The notes under the pieces were generated by a model that was not told the origin of the DNA, ran no database searches, and saw only the letters and a program-made list of their open reading frames with translations. The position numbers were made by a program, and so were the translations under genes. A stretch of 38,358 nucleotides of DNA from an uncultured Clostridia bacterium (GTDB taxonomy: Bacteria; Bacillota; Clostridia; Oscillospirales; Acutalibacteraceae): assembly GCA_947628665.1 (NCBI GenBank), contig CANRAU010000004.1, positions 1 to 38,358 of the forward strand. Direction: 5' to 3'. Below are positions 31,537 through 38,358 of this stretch, in pieces; the first letter of the stretch is position 1; each line of letters starts with the position of its first letter.

Positions 31537-34113
31537 TTAATCGAGCTTGCAGTCGGGTGGGATTTGGCGGTTGATCAAGTACGCGCCAAGCCGAACGGGA
31601 TGCAACAGGATTTTTGTACGCGTCAGAAAATCGGTAACACGCGACCCCTTCGGCACGACGTCCGCGAGGCTGAAGATCGTCAGTTCCCGTTTGGCTTCTT
31701 CGTCGGACACGCCCGCGCCGACAGCCTGCGTGACCACGCGCGTCTCCCCGGGCAGTAAATCAAAGTAGTTATCGGAAAAAGGCGCGGTATTGGTTTTCGT
31801 GTACAACTGCAAAAAGCGAACGTAGGTTTTTGCGCGCAACGTATACTGTGCCACACCGTTTTCGACCTGAACGTCCACCTGCACGTCCGTTTTCGGAAGC
31901 GTTAAAGCCTTTTCGGGCGCGAACAGCAGCGTTTGACGGCACAAAGCCCGCTCCCCCTGCCAAAGCTCCACAGACAGCACGCAGGATTTTAAATCGCCGT
32001 ATTTTTTTAAGTTTGCCGTATGGAGAATTTCGACCAAACGGCTTTGCAGCGGCTGCAGCGTACCGGCCGACAAAGACCCGTCGCAAAGGGTTTTGCCGGA
32101 AAAATCCAGCAAGGCGTACCGAACGCGGCAATCCGCCAACGGTTGTGTCGTGTCGTTGACAGCGAAAACGCGCACTTCGTCCTTAGTATCCTCCAAAGAG
32201 AGCAGGACAGGCGCGTTAAAATGCCGCGCGGCATATTGCAGCGCCTTATAATTGCCGTAATAATCCATCCCCGACCAGCTGCATACAGGCCAGCAATCGT
32301 TAAACTGCCAGTACATCGAACCGTTGCAGCGGCCGCGATTGCGCCGCCAATGCTCGGTCGCATCGCGCACACATTCCTGCTGGCAGATCTGGGACAGATA
32401 AATATAGTCGGTAAAATGCTTCGGCAGACGAAAACGCGTCGCGATATAATACGCCATTTTCAAGTTCCCGCCGCTGCATTTCTGATGCGCTGTAAAGACC
32501 TCGCTCGTAAGAGCGTAATCCTCCGGTTTTGCATACCGCGCGATCGTCTTTTGATCGGGCAGGCTTTCAAATCCGAACTCGCTGCAAAAGCGCGTCATGC
32601 GCTTGCGGTAGTAGTTGAGCGGCTGTAACCCGTGCCAAACCGCCCACAAATGCGTATCGCCCACATTGTCGCGGTCATAACCCTTTAAGTGATCGATCCC
32701 GCAGGGCGTCCCCGGAATATAGGGCGTAACGTCGTCCAAATTCTGCATCCATTCGGGCAAAATGTGATAAAAGAATTTTTCCGTCCACGAAACATATTTC
32801 AAGCGTCCGCGCCAAATTCCCGACATGGCTTCGATCTCGTTGTTGCCGCTCCAAATCGCGAGGCAGGCATGATGCCGCAGGCGTTTGACATTGTATTCGA
32901 CTTCGCGCTTGACGTTTTCGAGAAAATCTTCCTCAAAAAACGGGTACGGCTGACAGGCAAAGCAAAAGTCCTGCCACAGCAAAATGCCGTCGCGGTCGCA
33001 TTTATCGTACAGCGCGTCGCTTTCATAATATCCGCCGCCCCAAATGCGCAGCATATTCATATTGGAAAATTTCGCGGCATCTAAATCGGCTTCCAGCTGC
33101 GCATCCGTATGTCGCTGCACAAAGCTGTCGGTCGGAATCCAGTTCGCGCCTTTGATAAACAGCGGCACGCCGTTGATTTTGAATTGGAAATTCTCGCCGT
33201 ACTGATCGCGCGAACGGTCAAGCTCTATCGTGCGAAAGCCGATTTTCCGCGCCGCCGTATGGACGATCTCGTCGCCCGAAAGCAAACTAAGCTGCACGGT
33301 ATATAACGGCTGCTCGGCGCAGTCGCTCAAATCGCGCGTCCACCAAAGCTGCGGATCATGGATCGTGACGGTATGTAAAATTTCGCCGTCCGCCCTAAGC
33401 GGTGCGCGGCTTTCAAAGAGGCTCTCCCCCTGCGGAGAAAGCACCTGCACAAGGCTTGTCAAAGCGTTTTCGGAAAACCGTTGGACGGCTGCACAAATCG
33501 TGAGCGTAACCGTTCCGTTTTCATGCTGTTGGTTTATGCGCACATCCGAAAACTCGGCGTCGGTACGACCCACAAGGGCTATATCCCCCGCCACGCCGCT
33601 CGGCGGCAATACGGGACCCCAATCCCAGCCGAAATGGCACTGCGGCTTACGGATATGCGGAATGCCGTCCATGCCGTTGCTGTTGTGCGGGCATTTTTCA
33701 ATCGCCTGTTTTTTGAGGACGTACTCGACAGGTGAATAGAAAACGATGCGCAGAACATTTTCACCGATTTGGATATGCGGTTTCACATCAAAGCGATACC
33801 GAAGATGCGCGTTTTCGCCGTGTCCGATGCAAGCGCCGTTTACAAACACGTCACAAATGGTATCGAGACTTTTACAGTCTATATACACGCGGTCACATGC
33901 GAGCATCTCCTCGGAAACCGAAAAGGTCTTTTCGTATTCCCAGTCCTGCTCGGCGACCCAATACACTTCCTTTTCGTTCACCCCGACAAAGGGATCGGGT
34001 ATTTTTCCGAGGTGCAGCAAATCCAAATAATTGCACCCGGGTACTGTGGCTTCCATCCACGCGTCACTGCCGAGCTTCTGAAAGCGCCACGCACCGTTTA
34101 GCTCCAACCGCAT
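31537..34113 (-). CDS. Glycoside hydrolase family 2, beta-mannosidase type
   Basis: The protein has 858 residues, the size of GH2 beta-mannosidases. A jelly-roll sugar-binding domain comes first, then immunoglobulin-like and barrel domains. The acid/base is Glu426 in WSGNNEIE and the nucleophile Glu512 in CSEFGFES, both in the family context; FGWDWGPVLPPSG near residue 160 is also typical. It removes terminal beta-linked mannose, probably in the cytoplasm, as no signal peptide is seen. The ATG at 34113 has AAGGAA eight bases upstream. It starts 40 bases after the glycosyltransferase stop. Confidence 0.9.
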   Translation of the reverse strand: MRLELNGAWRFQKLGSDAWMEATVPGCNYLDLLHLGKIPDPFVGVNEKEVYWVAEQDWEYEKTFSVSEEMLACDRVYIDCKSLDTICDVFVNGACIGHGENAHLRYRFDVKPHIQIGENVLRIVFYSPVEYVLKKQAIEKCPHNSNGMDGIPHIRKPQCHFGWDWGPVLPPSGVAGDIALVGRTDAEFSDVRINQQHENGTVTLTICAAVQRFSENALTSLVQVLSPQGESLFESRAPLRADGEILHTVTIHDPQLWWTRDLSDCAEQPLYTVQLSLLSGDEIVHTAARKIGFRTIELDRSRDQYGENFQFKINGVPLFIKGANWIPTDSFVQRHTDAQLEADLDAAKFSNMNMLRIWGGGYYESDALYDKCDRDGILLWQDFCFACQPYPFFEEDFLENVKREVEYNVKRLRHHACLAIWSGNNEIEAMSGIWRGRLKYVSWTEKFFYHILPEWMQNLDDVTPYIPGTPCGIDHLKGYDRDNVGDTHLWAVWHGLQPLNYYRKRMTRFCSEFGFESLPDQKTIARYAKPEDYALTSEVFTAHQKCSGGNLKMAYYIATRFRLPKHFTDYIYLSQICQQECVRDATEHWRRNRGRCNGSMYWQFNDCWPVCSWSGMDYYGNYKALQYAARHFNAPVLLSLEDTKDEVRVFAVNDTTQPLADCRVRYALLDFSGKTLCDGSLSAGTLQPLQSRLVEILHTANLKKYGDLKSCVLSVELWQGERALCRQTLLFAPEKALTLPKTDVQVDVQVENGVAQYTLRAKTYVRFLQLYTKTNTAPFSDNYFDLLPGETRVVTQAVGAGVSDEEAKRELTIFSLADVVPKGSRVTDFLTRTKILLHPVRLGAYLINRQIPPDCKLD

Positions 34114-34153
34114 TCCATCGCTTCCTTCCCGTTTATCCAATCGGACTTGTGTT

Positions 34154-35212
34154 TCATCGCTTGGCTTTTAATTTGGCAAACAGCTCGATATTGCCGGATT
34201 TGACGCGGGAGATCACAACACCCTCCCAATAGGTCAAAACGGCGCTGTGCATCCGAATGGGCAGCATCATCAGCTTCATATACCCGGATTTCGCACGCAT
34301 GACAGGCAGAAGCGAAGCGACCTTCGGATTTGAAATGATCTTTTTGATCTCCGCACGCTTTTCGGATGGCGACAGCGTACAGCTTGGATTGGTCACGTTC
34401 TCGACACAGCCGATCACGCGTTCCATATAGCGGCGCGCCAAAAATTCACGGCTGTTTTCGTCGTCCACGTCCCAATGCTTATAAAGGTCGAGCATCCAGC
34501 CGTGTTCTTCCTCACGCTTCTCATACATATCGGCGCGATATTTGGTCGTCTCCGACTCCGCACGCTTGCGGATGAAATGATAGTATTTCCCGGGGATCAC
34601 CGTTACGCGCTGCACATCCCGCAATACGCTTAAATTGAACGGAAAATCGTCCCAAAAGGTGTTGGGGAAATAGAGGTGATTGTCGCGAATATAATCTCCC
34701 AAATACAGCTTGTTCCAGGGGGTATACAGCAAATTCAGGTCGAACAGACGGTAAGCGTCCTCCCGAAAGGCGCGCTGCGACGCATAGACGACCCCGTCGG
34801 TCGCCTGCTCCTGCGTGTATTTTTCGGTATCGGTATAATAGGTGTCGATATAATAGCCCGATACGACCAGCTGCGCGTCGGTATCCTCGGCGGCCTTGAC
34901 CATATCGCCGAGCATGGTCGGCTCGGCAAAATCATCCGAATCCATAAAATAAAAATACTTGCCCTTTGCCAAGTCGATTGCCGCGTTTCGCGCGCTCGGC
35001 GCGCCGCCGTTTTCCTTGTGGATGACATGAATGCGCGGATCGTCCTTCGCATAGCGGTCACAGATCTCGCCGCTTTTGTCGGGCGTGCCGTCGTCCACAG
35101 CAAACATTTCCCAATCCGTAAAGGTCTGTTTTTGTATGCTTTCGATTGCTGCGCCGACGTAATCCTCTACGCCGTATACCGGCATAATCACGCTGACTTT
35201 TGCTTCTGCCAA
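34154..35212 (-). CDS. Family 2 glycosyltransferase
   Basis: The protein has 352 residues. The GT-A fold begins VSVIMPVYGVEDYVGAAIES, and the nucleotide/metal motif DSDD lies at 91-94. The C-terminal third is helical and contains no transmembrane anchor. It transfers a sugar to a cell-surface glycan; donor and acceptor are unknown. The start is TTG with AAAGGGGTG upstream; the next Met lies inside the first strand, so TTG is likely. It has its own promoter and a leader of about 145 bases with attenuator-like folding. The gene for beta-mannosidase follows in the same unit. Confidence 0.9.
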   Translation of the reverse strand: MAEAKVSVIMPVYGVEDYVGAAIESIQKQTFTDWEMFAVDDGTPDKSGEICDRYAKDDPRIHVIHKENGGAPSARNAAIDLAKGKYFYFMDSDDFAEPTMLGDMVKAAEDTDAQLVVSGYYIDTYYTDTEKYTQEQATDGVVYASQRAFREDAYRLFDLNLLYTPWNKLYLGDYIRDNHLYFPNTFWDDFPFNLSVLRDVQRVTVIPGKYYHFIRKRAESETTKYRADMYEKREEEHGWMLDLYKHWDVDDENSREFLARRYMERVIGCVENVTNPSCTLSPSEKRAEIKKIISNPKVASLLPVMRAKSGYMKLMMLPIRMHSAVLTYWEGVVISRVKSGNIELFAKLKAKR

Positions 35213-35229
35213 AATCGGAACACCCCTTT

Positions 35230-35261
35230 AAAAAAGCGCAATGCGCCGTGATGCAACGCTT
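35230..35261 (-). promoter_or_regulatory. Candidate attenuator: terminator-like stem before the GT2 gene
   Basis: On the minus strand AAGCGTTGC (35253-35261) can pair with GCATTGCGCTT (35234-35244), with two bulged bases, followed by TTTT. The 5' arm is shared with the hairpin at 35256-35293, so the two folds exclude each other. Confidence 0.4.
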
Positions 35262-35293
35262 CGGTGGGCATTTGCCCACGAAAACGGAAGCGT
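35256..35293 (-). other. Candidate anti-terminator hairpin in the GT2 leader
   Basis: A nested hairpin: ACGCTTC pairs with GAAGCGT (35287-35293 with 35256-35262), enclosing a perfect GTGGGCA/TGCCCAC stem (35264-35270 with 35273-35279). A CCGCC/GGCGG stem lies just upstream in the leader. Confidence 0.5.
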
Positions 35294-35361
35294 AACCCGC
35301 CGCCCGCAAAGGCGGAGGATGTCTTTTGTTGGATGATAAGACTGCAAAAATGGTTTTAAAC

Positions 35362-35390
35362 AGTATACCATTTCCGGAATATTGTGTCAA
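35362..35390 (-). promoter_or_regulatory. Promoter of the GT2-GH2 unit
   Basis: On the minus strand: TTGACA (35385-35390), a 17-bp spacer, and TATACT (35362-35367). It lies about 145 bases upstream of the TTG start. No separate terminator for glf was found between 35391 and 35482. Confidence 0.8.
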
Positions 35391-35482
35391 TCGCGCGCTG
35401 ATCGCATCCCAAGGCGGATGGGTGCAAAACGGTGAAACAAGCGCCGATGGCGAACCGTTTTTCTCCCATATTAAGGAGCGGC

Positions 35483-36580
35483 TTACAGCGTCTGATCGCA
35501 AAGCGCAAGCGCGGCTTCCACACACTTATCCATATCGTAGTATTTATACTGTGCCAAACGGCCGCCGAACAGCACGTCAGGCTCTTTCTCGGCAAGCGCG
35601 GCATATCGCGCAAACAGCGCGTTGTTCTGCGCGTCATTGATGGGATAGTAGGGTTCCATGCCCTCCTCCCACGCAACGGGGTACTCTCTCGTAATCACGG
35701 TTTTCGGCTGTGTGCCGAACGCAAAATGCTTATGTTCGATAATGCGCGTATAGGGGATTTCCCGTTCCGTATAGTTCACGACGGCGACGCCCTGAAAGTT
35801 CGGCATATCCAGCGTTTCGGTCTCAAAGCGCAGGCTTCGGTAGCCGAGCTTGCCGCAGCAGTAATCAAAATAAGCGTCAATCATGCCGGTGTACAGGCAT
35901 TGGTTCGCCATGGAAAGGAATTTTTCACGGTCTGAAAAGAAATCCGTATTCAGAAGCACGTCACAGCCCTCGATCAGCTTCTCGACAAGCGCGGTATAGC
36001 CGTCCACCGGAATGCCCTGATAGCGATCATTAAAATAGTTATTGTCATAGGTATAGCGAACGGGCAGACGCTTGATGATAAACGGCGGCAGATCCCTGCA
36101 GTCTCTCCCCCACTGCTTTTCGGTATAGCCCTTAATGAGCTTCGTATACACCTCGCGGCCGACGAGACTCACGGCCTGCTCCTCCAAATTCTTCGGTTCG
36201 CCCTGAATTTCGGCGCGCTGCTCGCGAAGGATCGCCTCGGCTTCGGTGGGGGTGGAGATGCCGAACATCTTGCTGAACGTATTCATATTAAAGGGCATAT
36301 TGTAAATTTCGCCCCGGTAATTGGCAATCGGCGAATTGACAAAATTGTTGAATTCCGCAAAGCGGTTGACATAATCCCACACCCGTTGGTTGGACGTATG
36401 AAAGATATGCGCGCCGTATTTGTGCACCAGAATATCATCCTGCAGCTCGCTATATATATTGCCGCCGATATGGCTGCGCTTTTCCAAAAACAATACGCTT
36501 TTTCCCTTCGCTCTTGCCTCATGGGCAAAAACCGCACCGAACAAACCGCAGCCGACAATCAAAAAATCGTATTTTCGCAT
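35483..36580 (-). CDS. glf: UDP-galactopyranose mutase
   Basis: The protein has 365 residues, the normal length. The FAD-binding start reads FLIVGCGLFGAVFAHEARAKG, followed by FLEKRSHIGGN; YNMPFNMNTF and EKQWGRD are hallmarks of this enzyme. It interconverts UDP-galactopyranose and UDP-galactofuranose, the donor for galactofuranose in cell-surface polymers. AAAGGAG lies seven bases before the ATG. It stands upstream of the glycosyltransferase and GH2 genes on the same strand but has its own promoter at 36613-36641. Confidence 0.95.
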   Translation of the reverse strand: MRKYDFLIVGCGLFGAVFAHEARAKGKSVLFLEKRSHIGGNIYSELQDDILVHKYGAHIFHTSNQRVWDYVNRFAEFNNFVNSPIANYRGEIYNMPFNMNTFSKMFGISTPTEAEAILREQRAEIQGEPKNLEEQAVSLVGREVYTKLIKGYTEKQWGRDCRDLPPFIIKRLPVRYTYDNNYFNDRYQGIPVDGYTALVEKLIEGCDVLLNTDFFSDREKFLSMANQCLYTGMIDAYFDYCCGKLGYRSLRFETETLDMPNFQGVAVVNYTEREIPYTRIIEHKHFAFGTQPKTVITREYPVAWEEGMEPYYPINDAQNNALFARYAALAEKEPDVLFGGRLAQYKYYDMDKCVEAALALCDQTL

Positions 36581-36612
36581 ATGGATCTCCTTTCAAAAGG
36601 TCCTATGGGGAT

Positions 36613-36641
36613 ATTGTACCATTTTATCCGCAAATTGAAAA
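36613..36641 (-). promoter_or_regulatory. Promoter of glf
   Basis: On the minus strand: TTTTCA (36636-36641), a 17-bp spacer, and TACAAT (36613-36618) preceded by TGG, an extended -10. The rest of the divergent gap up to 36773 has only a weak TACTAT (36712-36717) that might serve the ABC-F gene. Confidence 0.6.
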
Positions 36642-36773
36642 GCGGAAAAGAAAAAAATGTCTTTTTTCCTGTTTTCGCCTCAAAAGCATAGATATTCTTT
36701 CGGGTTTATGGTACTATTATTCGCGAAATGACAGATACGATACCCTTTGGACGGTATCCACGGAGAATACGAT

Positions 36774-38358
36774 ATGCTGCTGACTGTAAACAACATCACA
36801 AAGACGTTTTCGGGAGAAACGGTACTCAAAAACGTAAGCTTATCCTTAGCCGAAAAAGACCGCGTCGGACTGCTCGGCGTCAACGGCGTCGGCAAAAGCA
36901 CGCTTTTGAATATCATCAGCGGCGATTTGTCCTTTGACGAAGGCACGCGCAGCGCCAAAAACGGACTTGCCATCGGCTATTTGCGGCAAAATGAGGCGCT
37001 GGATTCCGACAACACGCTGCAAGCGGAGATCGAATCCGCGCTTTCACGTGTGTATGCCGTGCGCGCCGAACTGCAAAAGGTTTCACAGAGCATCGCCCAA
37101 ACGGACGCGGGCAGCGATTCTTACACGGCGCTTACCACGCAGTATGAGGCGCTGTCCAACACCTACGCCGCTTTGGACGGGTATCAGGCGGATGTGCGCA
37201 TCAATGCCGTGCTTAACGGCTTGGGCTTTGGGGATTTTGACCGAAGCAGCAAAGTGCGAACCTTGAGCGGCGGCGAAAAAATCCGTTTCGCCATGGCAAA
37301 GGTGCTGCTGCAAAATCCCGAGCTGCTCATTCTCGACGAGCCGACCAACCATTTGGATTTTGAAATGCTCACTTGGCTGGAGGAGTATCTCGCTTCCTAT
37401 AAGGGCGCGGTTTTGGTCGTGTCGCATGACCGTTACTTTCTCGACAGGGTCGTGCGGGACATCTGCGAATTGGAGCGTGGGGAGCTTGTCCGCTATAAAG
37501 GCGGCTATTCCGCTTTTTTGCGCCAGAAGGAGGAGCGCATCCGCACGCTCGAAAAGGAATACCGCAAGCAACAGGCCGACCTTGCCGCCATGCGCGACTA
37601 TGTACAGAAAAATCTTGCAAAATCGAGCAGTTCCAACAGCGTCGGCTCGCGCGTCAAGGCGCTTGAAAAAATGGAGCTTGCCGCAAAGCCCAACCCGCGC
37701 GAAAAGCAGGCAAAATTCACCTTTTCCTACGATTTTGAACCGCACAAGGCGGTGCTGCACTTGCAGGACGTCGGCATCCATGTCGGGTCGGCGCAAAGCG
37801 GAAAGCAATTATACAAAGGGCTTTCCTTCGACGTGCAAAAGGGAGAGAAGATCGCGCTGATCGGCCGAAACGGCGTGGGGAAATCCTCGCTTTTAAAAGC
37901 AATCGTCAAAAGGCTTGGGTATGAGGGCGTCATACAGGTCGGTCAAAACGTGCGTATTGCCTATTTCGACCAGGAGCTTGCCGATCTCAATTTGAACGAC
38001 ACGGTTTTAGAAGCGGTACACCGACGTTTTCCGACCAAGACCGAATTTGAGATCCGCAGCGCGCTCGGCCGACTTTTGATCGAGGATGAATCGGTGTTCA
38101 AACGCGTGTGCGAGCTTTCGGGCGCGAACCGCGCCAAGGTTGCGTTTTGCATTCTCATGTTTGAACGGGGCAATTTTTTGATTTTGGACGAGCCAACCAA
38201 CCATTTGGATTACACCGCGAAAGAAGCGCTCGACAGCGCTTTGCGCGCCTATGACGGCACACTGCTTGTCGTCTCGCACGACCGCTATTTTTTAAATCAC
38301 GTACCGACCAAGATCATAGAACTGTTCCCCGATAAGTTGTGCGTGTACGAGGGCGGTT
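36774..38358 (+). CDS. ABC-F family ATPase (partial, runs off the window)
   Basis: At least 528 residues, open to the end of the window. Two nucleotide-binding domains and no membrane segments place it in the ABC-F family. Domain 1 has GVNGVGKST, LSGGEKIRFAMAK and LILDEPTNHLD; a charged helical linker follows, then domain 2 with GRNGVGKSS and LILDEPTNHLD. The second signature reads LSGANRAK in place of LSGGE. ABC-F proteins act on the ribosome, as translation factors or in resistance to ribosome-targeting antibiotics. Subfamily cannot be fixed without the C-terminus. GGAGA precedes the ATG. It is divergent from glf. Confidence 0.93.
   Translation, partial: MLLTVNNITKTFSGETVLKNVSLSLAEKDRVGLLGVNGVGKSTLLNIISGDLSFDEGTRSAKNGLAIGYLRQNEALDSDNTLQAEIESALSRVYAVRAELQKVSQSIAQTDAGSDSYTALTTQYEALSNTYAALDGYQADVRINAVLNGLGFGDFDRSSKVRTLSGGEKIRFAMAKVLLQNPELLILDEPTNHLDFEMLTWLEEYLASYKGAVLVVSHDRYFLDRVVRDICELERGELVRYKGGYSAFLRQKEERIRTLEKEYRKQQADLAAMRDYVQKNLAKSSSSNSVGSRVKALEKMELAAKPNPREKQAKFTFSYDFEPHKAVLHLQDVGIHVGSAQSGKQLYKGLSFDVQKGEKIALIGRNGVGKSSLLKAIVKRLGYEGVIQVGQNVRIAYFDQELADLNLNDTVLEAVHRRFPTKTEFEIRSALGRLLIEDESVFKRVCELSGANRAKVAFCILMFERGNFLILDEPTNHLDYTAKEALDSALRAYDGTLLVVSHDRYFLNHVPTKIIELFPDKLCVYEGG

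Overview
The window looks like the chromosome of a low-to-mid GC Gram-positive bacterium, most likely an anaerobic, spore-forming member of the Clostridia. Supporting signs are AGGAGG-type ribosome binding sites, several TTG starts, TTGACA-N17-TATAAT promoters, compact intrinsic terminators, tRNA genes with encoded CCA, heterodimer-type ABC exporters, CsoR and SmtB-like metal sensors, and a candidate forespore promoter. Genus level cannot be read from this sequence.

Layout. 1-1010: tRNA-Gly(TCC) and tRNA-Pro(CGG), then a small TSCPD protein. 1011-4700: two overlapping ABC exporter half-transporters. 4750-7680: tRNA-Arg(CCG), the GTPase YchF, and a solitary fructose-family PTS EIIC. 7730-9370: a membrane sugar-1-phosphate transferase that would start an exopolysaccharide. 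9450-13750: potABCD (spermidine/putrescine ABC importer) with an unrecognised 83-residue protein at its end. 13820-15460: trpS and a YbaK-type deacylase. 15490-17200: threonine ammonia-lyase plus RidA, which disposes of the enamine/imine product of the lyase. 17220-17490: a 46-residue, almost purely Asn/Gln protein missed by length-filtered gene finding, with a forespore-like promoter. 17521-18702: an amidohydrolase. 18711-23180: a TetR, MMPL pump and lipoprotein operon with two operator palindromes.

23190-24660 is an AT-rich, foreign-looking patch with two + strand genes (a small protein of possible PH-like fold and a LemA-family membrane protein) bounded by strong hairpins. It is followed by a DinB-like protein and a 106-bp direct duplication that includes the 3' end of tRNA-Leu(TAG). 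25888-31475 is a double metal-defence locus: csoR-copA (copper) on the + strand converging on an SmtB-like repressor, HMA protein and Zn/Cd P-type ATPase on the - strand. copA is fused in frame to a CopZ-like chaperone that keeps its own internal ribosome binding site. In the zinc locus the same type of domain is split from its pump.

31490-36640 holds, on the - strand, UDP-galactopyranose mutase, a family 2 glycosyltransferase and a GH2 beta-mannosidase-like enzyme. The glycosyltransferase has its own promoter and a structured leader that resembles an attenuator. The window ends inside an ABC-F ATPase on the + strand.

Most interesting items: the copA/copZ fusion with internal start; the Asn/Gln miniprotein with a sigma-F/G-like promoter; the candidate attenuator before the glycosyltransferase; the duplicated tRNA-Leu 3' end; and the AT-rich LemA cassette.
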